A stretch of 6,178 bases of DNA from JAHJFW01 sp038065635 (GCA_038065635.1 JBBTQP010000006.1:1-6178), one strand, 5' to 3'. Counted from the stretch's first letter, positions 1-5,774 are shown. Translations and numbers: made by a program. Notes: generated by a model not told the origin, from the letters alone.

Positions 1-473
1 TCGGAAATGAGATCCTTCGCTACATCGCCGGCACCATCCAATCAAACATCCGCGAGCTGGAAGGTGCGTTGAATAAAATCTTGGCTTATCACCAGTTTAA
101 GAACACGGCTCCTTCGCTCGAATCAGTGCAAACGCTTCTCCAAAGCTACATTCCTTCAATACCAAAAAGAACCATAACGCCGCGCCGACTAATGGAGATA
201 GTAACGACCTACTACGACATCACAGTTGATGAAGTATTGGGCAAAAGCCGCGAACAACGCCTTGCTTTCCCTCGACAAATCGTAATGTATCTCCTTCGCA
301 ACGAAGCAAAATGCTCGTTCCCCGCGATCGGCGATCACATCGGCGGAAGAGATCACACTACGGCGATGCACGCGTGTTCAAAAATAAACGACCTGTTGAA
401 AAAAGACGAACAGCTGAAGCGCGATCTTTCTCTCATTCGTGAAAAACTCTACTCCACAGGACACGCTGGATAA
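1..473 (+). CDS. dnaA: Chromosomal replication initiator DnaA, C-terminal part (5' end outside window)
   Basis: DnaA is the AAA+ ATPase that binds DnaA boxes at oriC, melts the origin and loads the helicase. Only the 3' part is present, read in frame from base 3 and ending with TAA at 471–473. The first codons carry the end of the AAA+ lid with the signature SNIRELEGALN (about 42–74), the sensor-2 region. A linker helix follows, then domain IV. Domain IV shows the basic-loop segment FPRQIVMYLLR (about 267–299) and the helix-turn-helix signature GGRDHTTAMHA (342–374), which in the family reads the DnaA box. An ATP-binding Walker A would lie upstream of the window. The fragment looks intact, with a normal C-terminus. 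dnaN follows 234 bases downstream on the same strand with an origin-like gap between, as in many bacteria. The internal TTG at 69 is not a real start, because the frame continues upstream with conserved sequence. Confidence 0.97.
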   Translation, partial: GNEILRYIAGTIQSNIRELEGALNKILAYHQFKNTAPSLESVQTLLQSYIPSIPKRTITPRRLMEIVTTYYDITVDEVLGKSREQRLAFPRQIVMYLLRNEAKCSFPAIGDHIGGRDHTTAMHACSKINDLLKKDEQLKRDLSLIREKLYSTGHAG

Positions 474-507
474 GTCATGCCAAACCTGTGAGGAACTTCC
501 GCATAAA

Positions 508-516
508 TGTGGAACA
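508..516 (-). promoter_or_regulatory. Candidate DnaA box (inverted)
   Basis: The + strand reads TGTGGAACA, so the minus strand reads TGTTCCACA, one mismatch (second base) from TTWTNCACA. It lies 35 bases after the dnaA stop. It is plausible as a regulatory or accessory box, but a single degenerate 9-mer is weak evidence by itself. Confidence 0.4.
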
Positions 517-632
517 ATCGCCTACACGCCTCTCGCTCTCCACAACCCAGAAAGATCTTTCCTCGATTCATTCCCATGGTTGAGGGATAACTTTCACGCT
601 TCTCAATCAGTGTTCGTATGGTCTCCGCTCAC

Positions 633-641
633 TTTTGCACA
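633..641 (+). promoter_or_regulatory. DnaA box 1 of tandem pair
   Basis: The sequence TTTTGCACA fits the consensus TTWTNCACA fully. It directly abuts a second box at 642–650 in the same orientation, and both point toward the trio and AT-rich DNA. In the B. subtilis model such a pair nucleates the DnaA filament that then enters the trio strand. Confidence 0.65.
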
Positions 642-650
642 TCATACACA
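642..650 (+). promoter_or_regulatory. DnaA box 2 of tandem pair, next to the trio
   Basis: The sequence TCATACACA has one mismatch (second base) from TTWTNCACA. It follows box 1 without a gap and is separated from the trio-like run by only four bases (TGCT). Its position closest to the melting site is the main support. Confidence 0.55.
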
Positions 651-654
651 TGCT

Positions 655-669
655 CTACTACGACTACGA
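655..669 (+). promoter_or_regulatory. DnaA-trio-like element
   Basis: The + strand reads CTA CTA CGA CTA CGA, so the complementary strand carries 3'-GAT-GAT-GCT-GAT-GCT-5'. The known DnaA-trio is a run of 3'-(G/A)AT-5' units that DnaA binds as single-stranded DNA during origin opening. Three of five triplets match exactly, and the other two change one base (CGA for CTA). Phase is kept over all five units, and the run lies four bases after a DnaA box and immediately before AT-rich DNA. Confidence 0.6.
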
Positions 670-700
670 ATTAAATATATTTATCTAATCTTATTAGAAA
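669..700. other. AT-rich stretch, probable DNA unwinding element
   Basis: Only three of these 32 bases are G or C, much lower than the flanking genes. It directly follows the trio-like run and ends just before the dnaN start. It could also contain the dnaN promoter (TATATT at 676–681), but no matching -35 was seen. Confidence 0.6.
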
Positions 701-707
701 CACAGGT

Positions 708-1856
708 ATGAGATTCGCATGTACTCAAGAAAATCTGGTTCAGGGACTAAACATGGTTTCACACATAACAGGAAAGAATATTAACCTTCCTGTTTTGGGA
801 AACGTACTGATTAAAACCGAAGGAGGCGGACTTAAGATGTCTGCGACGAATTTGGAGATTGCAATAAATTGTTTCGTTCGCGGCAAGGTCGACGAAGAGG
901 GAGAGTATAGTGTTCCCGCGAAACTCCTTTTGGATTACGTTTCACTCCTTCCTTCCGGCAAAGTTGAGCTGCAGTTGACTGAGGAGGGTCTCGAGGTTCG
1001 TTCTAATGAGAATTCTAATGAGAAAGAGACCGTGTTTCGCGGATTGCCGGCAAGTGAATTTCCGTTGTTGCCGAAGATGACGAAATCAAAGGGATATTCT
1101 TTACCAGCTGCGGATTTGAAAAAAGCGTTGCAACAAGTTTGTTTCTCCGCGTCAGTATCGGAATCACGTCCGGAGCTTTGCGGCGTTGCCTGTTTTTTCA
1201 AAACCGAAGGCGATGAAAAGGGCGCGATTTTTGCCGCCACGGACTCTTACCGTCTATCGGAGTGCCGTCTGACACTAGGAGGAGACGCGCAGGGCGAAAC
1301 CATTAGTATAGTTCCAAGTCGGTCCATGCAGGAGATTTCGCGCATTATTTCCGGATACAAGGATGACATTCAGGGATCGCAGGAAGTGTCTCTTAGTTTT
1401 ACGGATAACCAACTTGTGATGTCTTACGGAAGCGTCGAGTTGGTCACGAGACTTCTTGAGGGGAAATTTCCTCCATATCAGGACATCATCCCAAAGACAT
1501 TCAACACACAAGCGGTGTTGCCGCGCGATGAGTTCTTGAAGGCCGTGCGCGCAGCAAGCTTATTCTCTCGCCAGGGTTTGTTTGACGTCCATATTTCTTT
1601 CGATGCTGAAAAGGGACGTTGCACAGTGGCTTCCGCGGACCAGGGAACGGGAAAAACACAGGGCCAGATTTCTGGAACAGTTGAAGGATCCTCGACAATG
1701 GTTACGCTGAATTACCGCTATGTGATGGACGGCGTTTCGGCGATGACGTCTGCAAACATCCGACTCTGTCTCGTAGACGGAAGCAGTCCGGTTTTGATTT
1801 TACCCGAGCCGGCGGACGAGGGCTTCCGCTATCTCGTGATGCCGATAAGGCAATAA
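708..1856 (+). CDS. dnaN: DNA polymerase III subunit beta (sliding clamp)
   Basis: This is the ring-shaped homodimer that encircles DNA and tethers the replicative polymerase and other clamp-binding enzymes. The protein has 382 residues, close to the usual 365–385, and fits three clamp folds (about 1–125, 130–255, 256–382). Recognisable family segments are SRPELCGVACFF (153–164), ATDSYRLSE (177–185), RLLEGKFPPYQDIIP (248–262, linking the second and third folds) and the C-terminal YLVMPIRQ (375–382), which corresponds to the VMPMRL-type end lining the peptide-binding cleft. The ATG at 708 gives a normal N-terminus (MRFACTQENL). No good Shine-Dalgarno precedes it, only AGG ending one base before the ATG, so translation may be weak or leaderless-like. 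It sits directly after the putative oriC. The next gene converges on it; recF and gyrB do not follow. Confidence 0.97.
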   Translation: MRFACTQENLVQGLNMVSHITGKNINLPVLGNVLIKTEGGGLKMSATNLEIAINCFVRGKVDEEGEYSVPAKLLLDYVSLLPSGKVELQLTEEGLEVRSNENSNEKETVFRGLPASEFPLLPKMTKSKGYSLPAADLKKALQQVCFSASVSESRPELCGVACFFKTEGDEKGAIFAATDSYRLSECRLTLGGDAQGETISIVPSRSMQEISRIISGYKDDIQGSQEVSLSFTDNQLVMSYGSVELVTRLLEGKFPPYQDIIPKTFNTQAVLPRDEFLKAVRAASLFSRQGLFDVHISFDAEKGRCTVASADQGTGKTQGQISGTVEGSSTMVTLNYRYVMDGVSAMTSANIRLCLVDGSSPVLILPEPADEGFRYLVMPIRQ

Positions 1857-1871
1857 GGTTGTCTGTATTTC

Positions 1872-1910
1872 CGTCATTGCGTAGCCAATATACTAAAAGG
1901 CGCGGCAATC
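1872..1910 (+). repeat. Degenerate copy of the CATTGCG…GGCAATC palindromic repeat
   Basis: It begins with CGTCATTGCG and ends with CGCGGCAATC, the same ends as the three copies downstream, but its centre (TAGCCAATATACTAAAAG) is unrelated and AT-rich. It starts 16 bases after the dnaN stop. It looks like a decayed or recombined member of the family. Confidence 0.6.
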
Positions 1911-1919
1911 CAGTCCCTA

Positions 1920-1954
1920 CGTCATTGCGAGCTCCAGCAGGAGTGTGGCAATCT
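1920..1954 (+). repeat. Palindromic repeat, copy in forward orientation
   Basis: It starts CGTCATTGCGAG and ends GTGGCAATCT. Its outer ATTGC and GCAAT form short terminal inverted repeats. It is in the opposite orientation to the copies at 1979–2018 and 2023–2062, so this copy and the first of those could fold into one long imperfect stem around a 24-base AT-rich loop. Similar short GTCATTGCGAG…GGCAATCT elements are familiar from several bacterial groups as dispersed intergenic repeats. Here they may help end transcription of the converging dnaN and PBP genes, but no run of T follows them. Confidence 0.75.
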
Positions 1955-1978
1955 CATAGAAGAAAAGAATTACTCTTA

Positions 1979-2018
1979 TATTAGATTGCCACGTCGCCCG
2001 CTGGCTCCTCGCAATGAC
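1979..2018 (-). repeat. Palindromic repeat, first unit of a perfect 40-base tandem pair
   Basis: This unit starts TATTAGATTGCCACG and ends CTCGCAATGAC. It is identical over 40 bases to 2023–2062, with four bases (GGTT) between them, a period of 44. On the minus strand it reads as the GTCATTGCGAG…GGCAATCT family. Confidence 0.9.
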
Positions 2019-2022
2019 GGTT

Positions 2023-2062
2023 TATTAGATTGCCACGTCGCCCGCTGGCTCCTCGCAATGAC
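2023..2062 (-). repeat. Palindromic repeat, second unit of the tandem pair
   Basis: Exact duplicate of 1979–2018. The lack of any difference implies a recent duplication or ongoing homogenisation. It ends 24 bases before the 3' end of the PBP gene. Confidence 0.9.
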
Positions 2063-2086
2063 AGGGGGTCGGGTTGTCACCCACAT

Positions 2087-4948
2087 TTACTGCACCGTGA
2101 TCGTGATTTTTCCGCCTTGGATTGTTTGGTTGTCGTTGGTTGTGATGATGGAGTAAAGATAGTAGACCCCGGCTGGAGGTGGCGTTACCCAAGAAAATTC
2201 TATAAGCGACGAATTAAGTCCAATGGTTGAAGAAAGCAGCGTTGAGTTACTCGTGGTAGCGTCTTGAAAATAAGCGTCCACCCTTTTCATTTGTGAGAAA
2301 TCCGAGAGAGATAGACGAATCGACGTCGGGTACGAAGACGCCGAGATAATTGAACCGGGTCCTGGCGTGGTGAATGATGTGGAAATCGGAGACGGCTCGG
2401 CTGTGATGTTTACTGTGACGGTTGCCGAACCGCGATTTCCAACGTCGTCATAAGCGGTGACAGTGAGATCGCGATATCCCACACCTATGCTGTTTGGAAG
2501 AAAAGTTGAGATGCTCCCGCCGTTTCCAATTGTTGTTCCGATAATTATTCCCTCGATCTGCGCTTCGACTCGGTTGATGATCCGCGGAGCTGACGCGCTG
2601 AATTGGATTGTCGGCTGACGCGTGTTCCACGCCTCGCCCGGCATTGGGGACGAGATAGTGATCGTCGGTTTGTTTGCCGACGTGTGCACGTCATCCGTCT
2701 CGGTCGGAGCGGTCGATGTTGCGTTCCATGAGTTTTTTTCCACCCATGCGACAACGGAGGATTCCCAGTTGATGAATTGAGGGTCGCGATCCGGATTCGA
2801 TGGTGCCGCTCCGCGTGGGTCATCCTTGTCCACGTACCACAATTCGCTGTGAGCTTCTCGGTAAGTTCTGTTTTCTACGAGCTCAGGAGGAGTAAATTCG
2901 GTCGCGAGTTTTCCCGTGACTTTGTCGATTTGAACGATTTGTTCCACGCCCTTCCCGAGCAGGAAGGGTTTATTCGTAGATGTTGGTTGCGGCGCAGGGA
3001 ATTGTTCGATCGGAGTTTTTTCAAGCGCGCGCCGCATGAACGCGTTCCAGATCGGCGCCGCGATGATGGATCCGTCAGCGCCGCGTTTCATTGCGGCGTT
3101 GTCGTTGTTACCGACCCAAACCCCGGCGACGAGCGACGGTGTATAACCGAGTGTCCATGCATCATGATAGTTGTTCGTCGTTCCTGTTTTTGCTGCGACC
3201 GGACGTCCCGATAAAACCAGTGAATTACTTAATCCGAAGACGAAGGCGCGACTATTATTGTCAGAAAGTACGTTGGAGATGGTGAGGGCGGCGTTTCGTT
3301 CGACGATTTGTTTACCATCGCTCTCTTTCCATTCCTCCAATACGGCACCTTTCGCGTCCTCGACTTTCAATATGGACGTTAGAGGTTTTTGGATTCCCTG
3401 ATTAGCAAAAGCCGAATACGCATGAGCGTGTTCAAGAAGAAGAACTTCGCCACCGCCGAGAACGAGGGAAAGTCCGAAGCGGCTGCGATCGCCAAAGGTC
3501 GAGTAGCCGAGCGATTCCGCAAAATCCAGAACGCGAGATACGCCGACGAGATATAGCATTTTTACGGCTGGAATGTTGAGCGAGCCCTGAAGCGCTATTC
3601 GCGCGGAGATGGGGCCGTGCTCGCCGAGATCATAATTTTTCGGTTCGTAATTTTTTGGATCCGATTTGAAAACCGTGTTCACGTCCCATAGCGTCATTTC
3701 CGGAGTGTATCCTTTGAGAAATGCGGCGGTGTAAACGATCGGCTTGAAAGAGGATCCGGGTTGGCGCGGACGAATCGTGACATTTACCTGACCATCGTGC
3801 TCTTGATCGAAAAAGTCTTTTGAACCGACCATGCTGACGACTTGTCCGTTTTTCGGATCGATAGCAACGAGCGCGCTGTTGGTGAATCCGTATTTTTCTC
3901 CGCGATCTTCCACGCCTTTGCGAACTTCCTCTTCTGCGATTTGTTGCTTGTCCCAATCAAGAGTCGTAATGACCTTCAATCCACCTTCTTCAACCTGACG
4001 CTGTCCGTATTTTTCAAGAAGTTCGGATCGAACGTATGTAACGAAGTGCGGCGCGCGAATTTCACCGATTTTTTTCGGCATCAGTTTTTTCAAAGTGTCA
4101 ACTGCTTTTGCTCCATCCGCTTTTTCCTGAGTGATGTAGTTTTGTTCCACCATCAGACCGAGGATCAGGTTCTTTCTTTTTACCAAACTGATTCTATTGT
4201 CCCCCCTCGACCCGGTTCCATAAGGAGAATAAAAGTCCGGAGCCTGTGGAAGCGCGGCGAGAAGCGCCGCTTCATCAAGAGTGAGATCCTTTGCCTGTTT
4301 TCCAAAATAACTTTGGCTGGCTGACTCGATTCCGTAGAGCGTGGATCCGTATGGGATTTCGTTGAAGTAGAGCTGGAGGATTTGATCCTTTTTGTAGATT
4401 CTTTCTATTTGAAGAGACAGGATAACTTCTTTTAATTTTCGCGCGATGCTTTTTTCATTCGTCAGGATCGCGTTCTTCACGAACTGCTGCGTGAGAGTGG
4501 AAGCGCCTTGCGCTTTTCGTCCGGTGAGTATGTCTACAAACGCGGCTTTGATAATGCGCGAAAAGTTGATGCCGCGGTGCGTATAGAAAGACTTGTCTTC
4601 GACGGCGATGGTCGCCCATTTTACGTAATCAGGGAGTTCGTCAATTTTGATAAGCGTCCGGTTTTCAGCGCCGTGGATCTCAAAAAGCAACGTTTTTCCC
4701 GTTTTATCAAAGATTTTAGTTGATTGAGGGATCGTGCGCTCGAGAAGCGTGTTTGGATCTGGAAGGTCGCGGCTATACCAGGCAAAAACCACGGTTAGAA
4801 CGAGGGCGCCGGCTAAAACAAAACCGGTCGCGGCAATTCCAATCCTACCGAGCCACGGTTTTATCCTTTTTAGCCTCTCGTGACGGCTTTTTTTTTGGGA
4901 TGTCCTTTGTGGTCGGTTTTCACCGAATCCGACGCGTTTAATGGGCAT
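2087..4948 (-). CDS. Bifunctional class A penicillin-binding protein (PBP1A type) with two C-terminal Ig-like domains
   Basis: It polymerises lipid II into glycan strands (glycosyltransferase family 51) and cross-links the peptides (transpeptidase), anchored in the membrane with both domains outside. Numbered from the ATG at 4948 (953 residues): basic cytoplasmic N-terminus; membrane helix about 36–58; GT51 motifs EDKSFYTHRG (catalytic Glu 117), GASTLTQQ (148–155), RKLKE (170–174, second Glu) and YFNEIPYG (194–201); transpeptidase motifs SSFK (nucleophile Ser 399, Lys 402), SLN (456–458) and KTG (587–589). All catalytic residues are present. Residues about 760–849 and 855–953 look like two beta-rich Ig-like repeats, making the protein longer than a minimal PBP1A. 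The open frame extends upstream to an ATG at 5077 (996 residues), but those 43 extra codons run through the -10 at 4973–4978 and the neighbour's leader, so 4948 (MPIKRVGF) is preferred. No strong Shine-Dalgarno is seen at either start. It is divergent from the wall-related gene at 5078 and convergent with dnaN. Confidence 0.95.
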   Translation of the reverse strand: MPIKRVGFGENRPQRTSQKKSRHERLKRIKPWLGRIGIAATGFVLAGALVLTVVFAWYSRDLPDPNTLLERTIPQSTKIFDKTGKTLLFEIHGAENRTLIKIDELPDYVKWATIAVEDKSFYTHRGINFSRIIKAAFVDILTGRKAQGASTLTQQFVKNAILTNEKSIARKLKEVILSLQIERIYKKDQILQLYFNEIPYGSTLYGIESASQSYFGKQAKDLTLDEAALLAALPQAPDFYSPYGTGSRGDNRISLVKRKNLILGLMVEQNYITQEKADGAKAVDTLKKLMPKKIGEIRAPHFVTYVRSELLEKYGQRQVEEGGLKVITTLDWDKQQIAEEEVRKGVEDRGEKYGFTNSALVAIDPKNGQVVSMVGSKDFFDQEHDGQVNVTIRPRQPGSSFKPIVYTAAFLKGYTPEMTLWDVNTVFKSDPKNYEPKNYDLGEHGPISARIALQGSLNIPAVKMLYLVGVSRVLDFAESLGYSTFGDRSRFGLSLVLGGGEVLLLEHAHAYSAFANQGIQKPLTSILKVEDAKGAVLEEWKESDGKQIVERNAALTISNVLSDNNSRAFVFGLSNSLVLSGRPVAAKTGTTNNYHDAWTLGYTPSLVAGVWVGNNDNAAMKRGADGSIIAAPIWNAFMRRALEKTPIEQFPAPQPTSTNKPFLLGKGVEQIVQIDKVTGKLATEFTPPELVENRTYREAHSELWYVDKDDPRGAAPSNPDRDPQFINWESSVVAWVEKNSWNATSTAPTETDDVHTSANKPTITISSPMPGEAWNTRQPTIQFSASAPRIINRVEAQIEGIIIGTTIGNGGSISTFLPNSIGVGYRDLTVTAYDDVGNRGSATVTVNITAEPSPISTSFTTPGPGSIISASSYPTSIRLSLSDFSQMKRVDAYFQDATTSNSTLLSSTIGLNSSLIEFSWVTPPPAGVYYLYSIITTNDNQTIQGGKITITVQ

Positions 4949-4972
4949 GAGAATTTTGCTTACTTTAGCCAA

Positions 4973-4978
4973 ATTATA
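4973..4978 (-). promoter_or_regulatory. Probable -10 element of the PBP gene
   Basis: The minus strand reads TATAAT, an exact sigma-70 type -10. A transcript starting about seven bases on (near 4966) would have a leader of roughly 18 bases to the ATG at 4948. The -35 is poor: the window about 17 bases upstream is a T-rich run, and the nearest TTGTCA is only 12 bases away. The main support is the exact -10 and its position. Confidence 0.55.
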
Positions 4979-5015
4979 TGGTATATTCCTTGACAAAAAA
5001 GGGCAAATATGGTAT
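4976..5015. repeat. Two direct copies of ATATGGTAT in the divergent promoter region
   Basis: ATATGGTAT occurs at 4976–4984 and again at 5007–5015, 31 bases apart, about three helical turns. The first copy overlaps the -10 of the PBP gene and the second overlaps the -10 of the opposite gene. It could be an operator pair for one regulator controlling both genes. It is short and AT-rich, so chance is possible. Confidence 0.35.
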
Positions 5016-5018
5016 GGT
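4990..5018 (+). promoter_or_regulatory. Promoter of the 3D-domain gene (TTGACA–17–TATGGT)
   Basis: An exact TTGACA at 4990–4995 and TATGGT at 5013–5018 (four of six bases of TATAAT) are separated by the optimal 17 bases. Transcription would start near 5025 and give a leader of about 50 bases. It lies back to back with the PBP promoter, so the two probably compete for or share the same DNA. Confidence 0.75.
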
Positions 5019-5033
5019 GCCGCCTTCGGATCG

Positions 5034-5081
5034 ATGTCTCCCACCGCAATGGTGGGTTTTTTTGATTCGGAACCCATATGA
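5034..5081 (+). CDS. Possible 15-codon leader peptide (MSPTAMVGFFDSEPI)
   Basis: It starts at ATG 5034, about nine bases after the predicted transcription start, and ends with TGA at 5079–5081, overlapping the next gene's ATG as ATGA. It reads straight through the terminator hairpin at 5040–5063, so a ribosome translating it would keep the hairpin open and could pass to the next gene by coupling. The ribosome site is weak (GGA three bases before the ATG). No regulatory codon run such as repeated Trp or His is seen. Such a short ORF may exist by chance. Confidence 0.3.
   Translation: MSPTAMVGFFDSEPI
5040..5063 (+). terminator. Intrinsic terminator in the 5' leader (candidate attenuator)
   Basis: The stem CCCACC (5040–5045) pairs with GGTGGG (5051–5056) around the loop GCAAT and is followed at once by seven T (5057–5063). 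It works only for + strand transcripts. It lies between the strong promoter at 4990–5018 and the ATG at 5078, so it would stop transcripts at about 35–40 bases unless read through. No full-length gene precedes it on this strand, so it is more likely attenuation than the end of an upstream unit. Confidence 0.7.
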
Positions 5082-5680
5082 ATTATAACGCTTCTATCCA
5101 GTCTTTGTCCCCTATCACCCGCCGCGGGATGCTTTTGCTGGTCGCCATTTTGACGCTGACCTCCGTTCGCGTGCAGGCGGCACAGGCCTCCGAGGTATTG
5201 CCGGACGTTCCGGTTTGGCTTTCGGAGTCCGTGGCTACCGAGACGACACAGGAACGCGGTCTTGTTGTGCCGGATCGAATCAACGGGTCGCTTAAAGGTT
5301 CTGCCAATAAACCGAAAAAGATTTGGAACAAGATTAACGCGCCCGACATTGAGACTCTTCCCGAGTATTCATCGGAACAGGCGATTCGGTCAATGTCCGT
5401 GGCTTCCACGGCCTACACGTCCGACCCGGCTGAAACCGACTCTTCGCCGTTTACAACGGCCAACGGATCGCAGGTTCGCGATGGCATTGTAGCCGCCAAC
5501 TTCCTTCCGTTCGGAACTCGCATCCGTATTCCGGCATATTTCGGAGACAAAGTTTTCGAAGTTCACGACCGCATGAACGCGCGTTATACCTACCGCGTAG
5601 ACCTCTGGATGCTTACGAAAACCGAGGCACGCAACTGGGGTATCCGAACAATCAAAATCGAAGTTTTGGCTAGCAAATAA
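5078..5680 (+). CDS. Secreted 3D-domain protein, probable cell-wall-acting enzyme
   Basis: The 200-residue protein begins with a signal peptide: Arg15-Arg16, a hydrophobic core from about 18 to 30, and the likely cleavage site AQA after residue 37. A low-complexity linker follows to about 105. The C-terminal domain (about 107–197) is a 3D domain, a double-psi beta-barrel named for three conserved Asp, found in lytic transglycosylase-like proteins (MltA, YabE, Rpf relatives). The likely Asp are 135 (QVRDG), 164 (HDRMN) and 175 (RVDLW), with the typical VASTAYTSDPAETDS and LPFGTRIRIP segments. No Rpf/lysozyme-like or G5 domain is attached, so the exact reaction cannot be read from the sequence. 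The ATG at 5078 has no clear ribosome site. It overlaps a leader ORF by ATGA, which would suit translational coupling; the alternative ATG at 5129 would leave almost no n-region. Divergence from the PBP gene suggests shared wall growth and remodelling. Confidence 0.9.
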   Translation: MNYNASIQSLSPITRRGMLLLVAILTLTSVRVQAAQASEVLPDVPVWLSESVATETTQERGLVVPDRINGSLKGSANKPKKIWNKINAPDIETLPEYSSEQAIRSMSVASTAYTSDPAETDSSPFTTANGSQVRDGIVAANFLPFGTRIRIPAYFGDKVFEVHDRMNARYTYRVDLWMLTKTEARNWGIRTIKIEVLASK

Positions 5681-5696
5681 AATTGAATAAACAACA

Positions 5697-5732
5697 AAAA
5701 CACCCCGCCTCTCGCGAGAGGCGGGGTGTTTT
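5697..5732. terminator. Bidirectional intrinsic terminator, perfect 36-base palindrome
   Basis: The left arm AAAACACCCCGCCTCTCG and its exact reverse complement meet at 5714/5715, giving a GC-rich stem. It starts 16 bases after the stop of the 3D-domain gene. The + strand has only four T after the stem. The minus strand has a better T-rich tail (TTTTTGTTGTTT), so it could work both ways, although no minus-strand gene is seen to its right. Confidence 0.9.
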
Positions 5733-5737
5733 GATGT

Positions 5738-5774
5738 CTCCCCTTCTGCCCTAAGGAGGGGTTAGGGGAGGTTG
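5738..5774. repeat. Short palindromic repeat of the CTCCCC…GGGGAGG type
   Basis: The sequence can form a seven-pair stem, CCCCTTC (5740–5746) with GGAGGGG (5755–5761), or an alternative CTCCCC (5738–5743) with GGGGAG (5765–5770). The TAAGGAGGGGTTAGGGGAGG wording resembles dispersed intergenic repeats seen in many uncultured bacterial genomes. It lies five bases beyond the terminator palindrome. Family membership is from memory and only one copy is in this window. Confidence 0.6.

Larger units (their letters stand above)
474..707. other. Putative oriC region between dnaA and dnaN
   Basis: This 234-base gap has no convincing gene. It contains an inverted near-consensus DnaA box (508–516), two abutting DnaA boxes on the + strand (633–650), a DnaA-trio-like run (655–669) and an AT-rich stretch (669–700). 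Box, short spacer, trio and AT-rich DNA in that order match the basal unwinding layout described for Bacillus subtilis, and the dnaA–dnaN gap is a classical origin position. Two weaker box-like sites, each two mismatches from TTWTNCACA, lie at 457–465 (TACTCCACA, inside the end of dnaA) and 536–544 (CTCTCCACA). A 12-base perfect palindrome sits at 550–561. The origin call is inferred from motifs and position only; there is no GC-skew or functional evidence. Confidence 0.75.

Noticed and set aside
676..681. TATATT as a -10 for dnaN
   Set aside because: Such hexamers are expected by chance in the AT-rich unwinding stretch, and no acceptable -35 lies 16–18 bases upstream.
439..711. Open reading frame of 90 codons across the dnaA end and the origin gap
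   Set aside because: It overlaps the end of dnaA in another frame, reads through the DnaA boxes and AT-rich stretch, and its product has no recognisable features.
1872..2062. CRISPR array
   Set aside because: The repeats are inverted relative to each other, unequal in spacing (a four-base gap in the tandem pair) and have no regular 30–40 base spacers; no cas gene is present.
2071..2082. GGGT TGTC ACCC hairpin as terminator of the PBP gene
   Set aside because: The stem has only four pairs and no T run follows on the minus strand.
2777..3214. Plus-strand ORF of 145 codons within the PBP gene, and similar shadows
   Set aside because: They lie fully antisense to conserved transpeptidase coding sequence and show no domain features.
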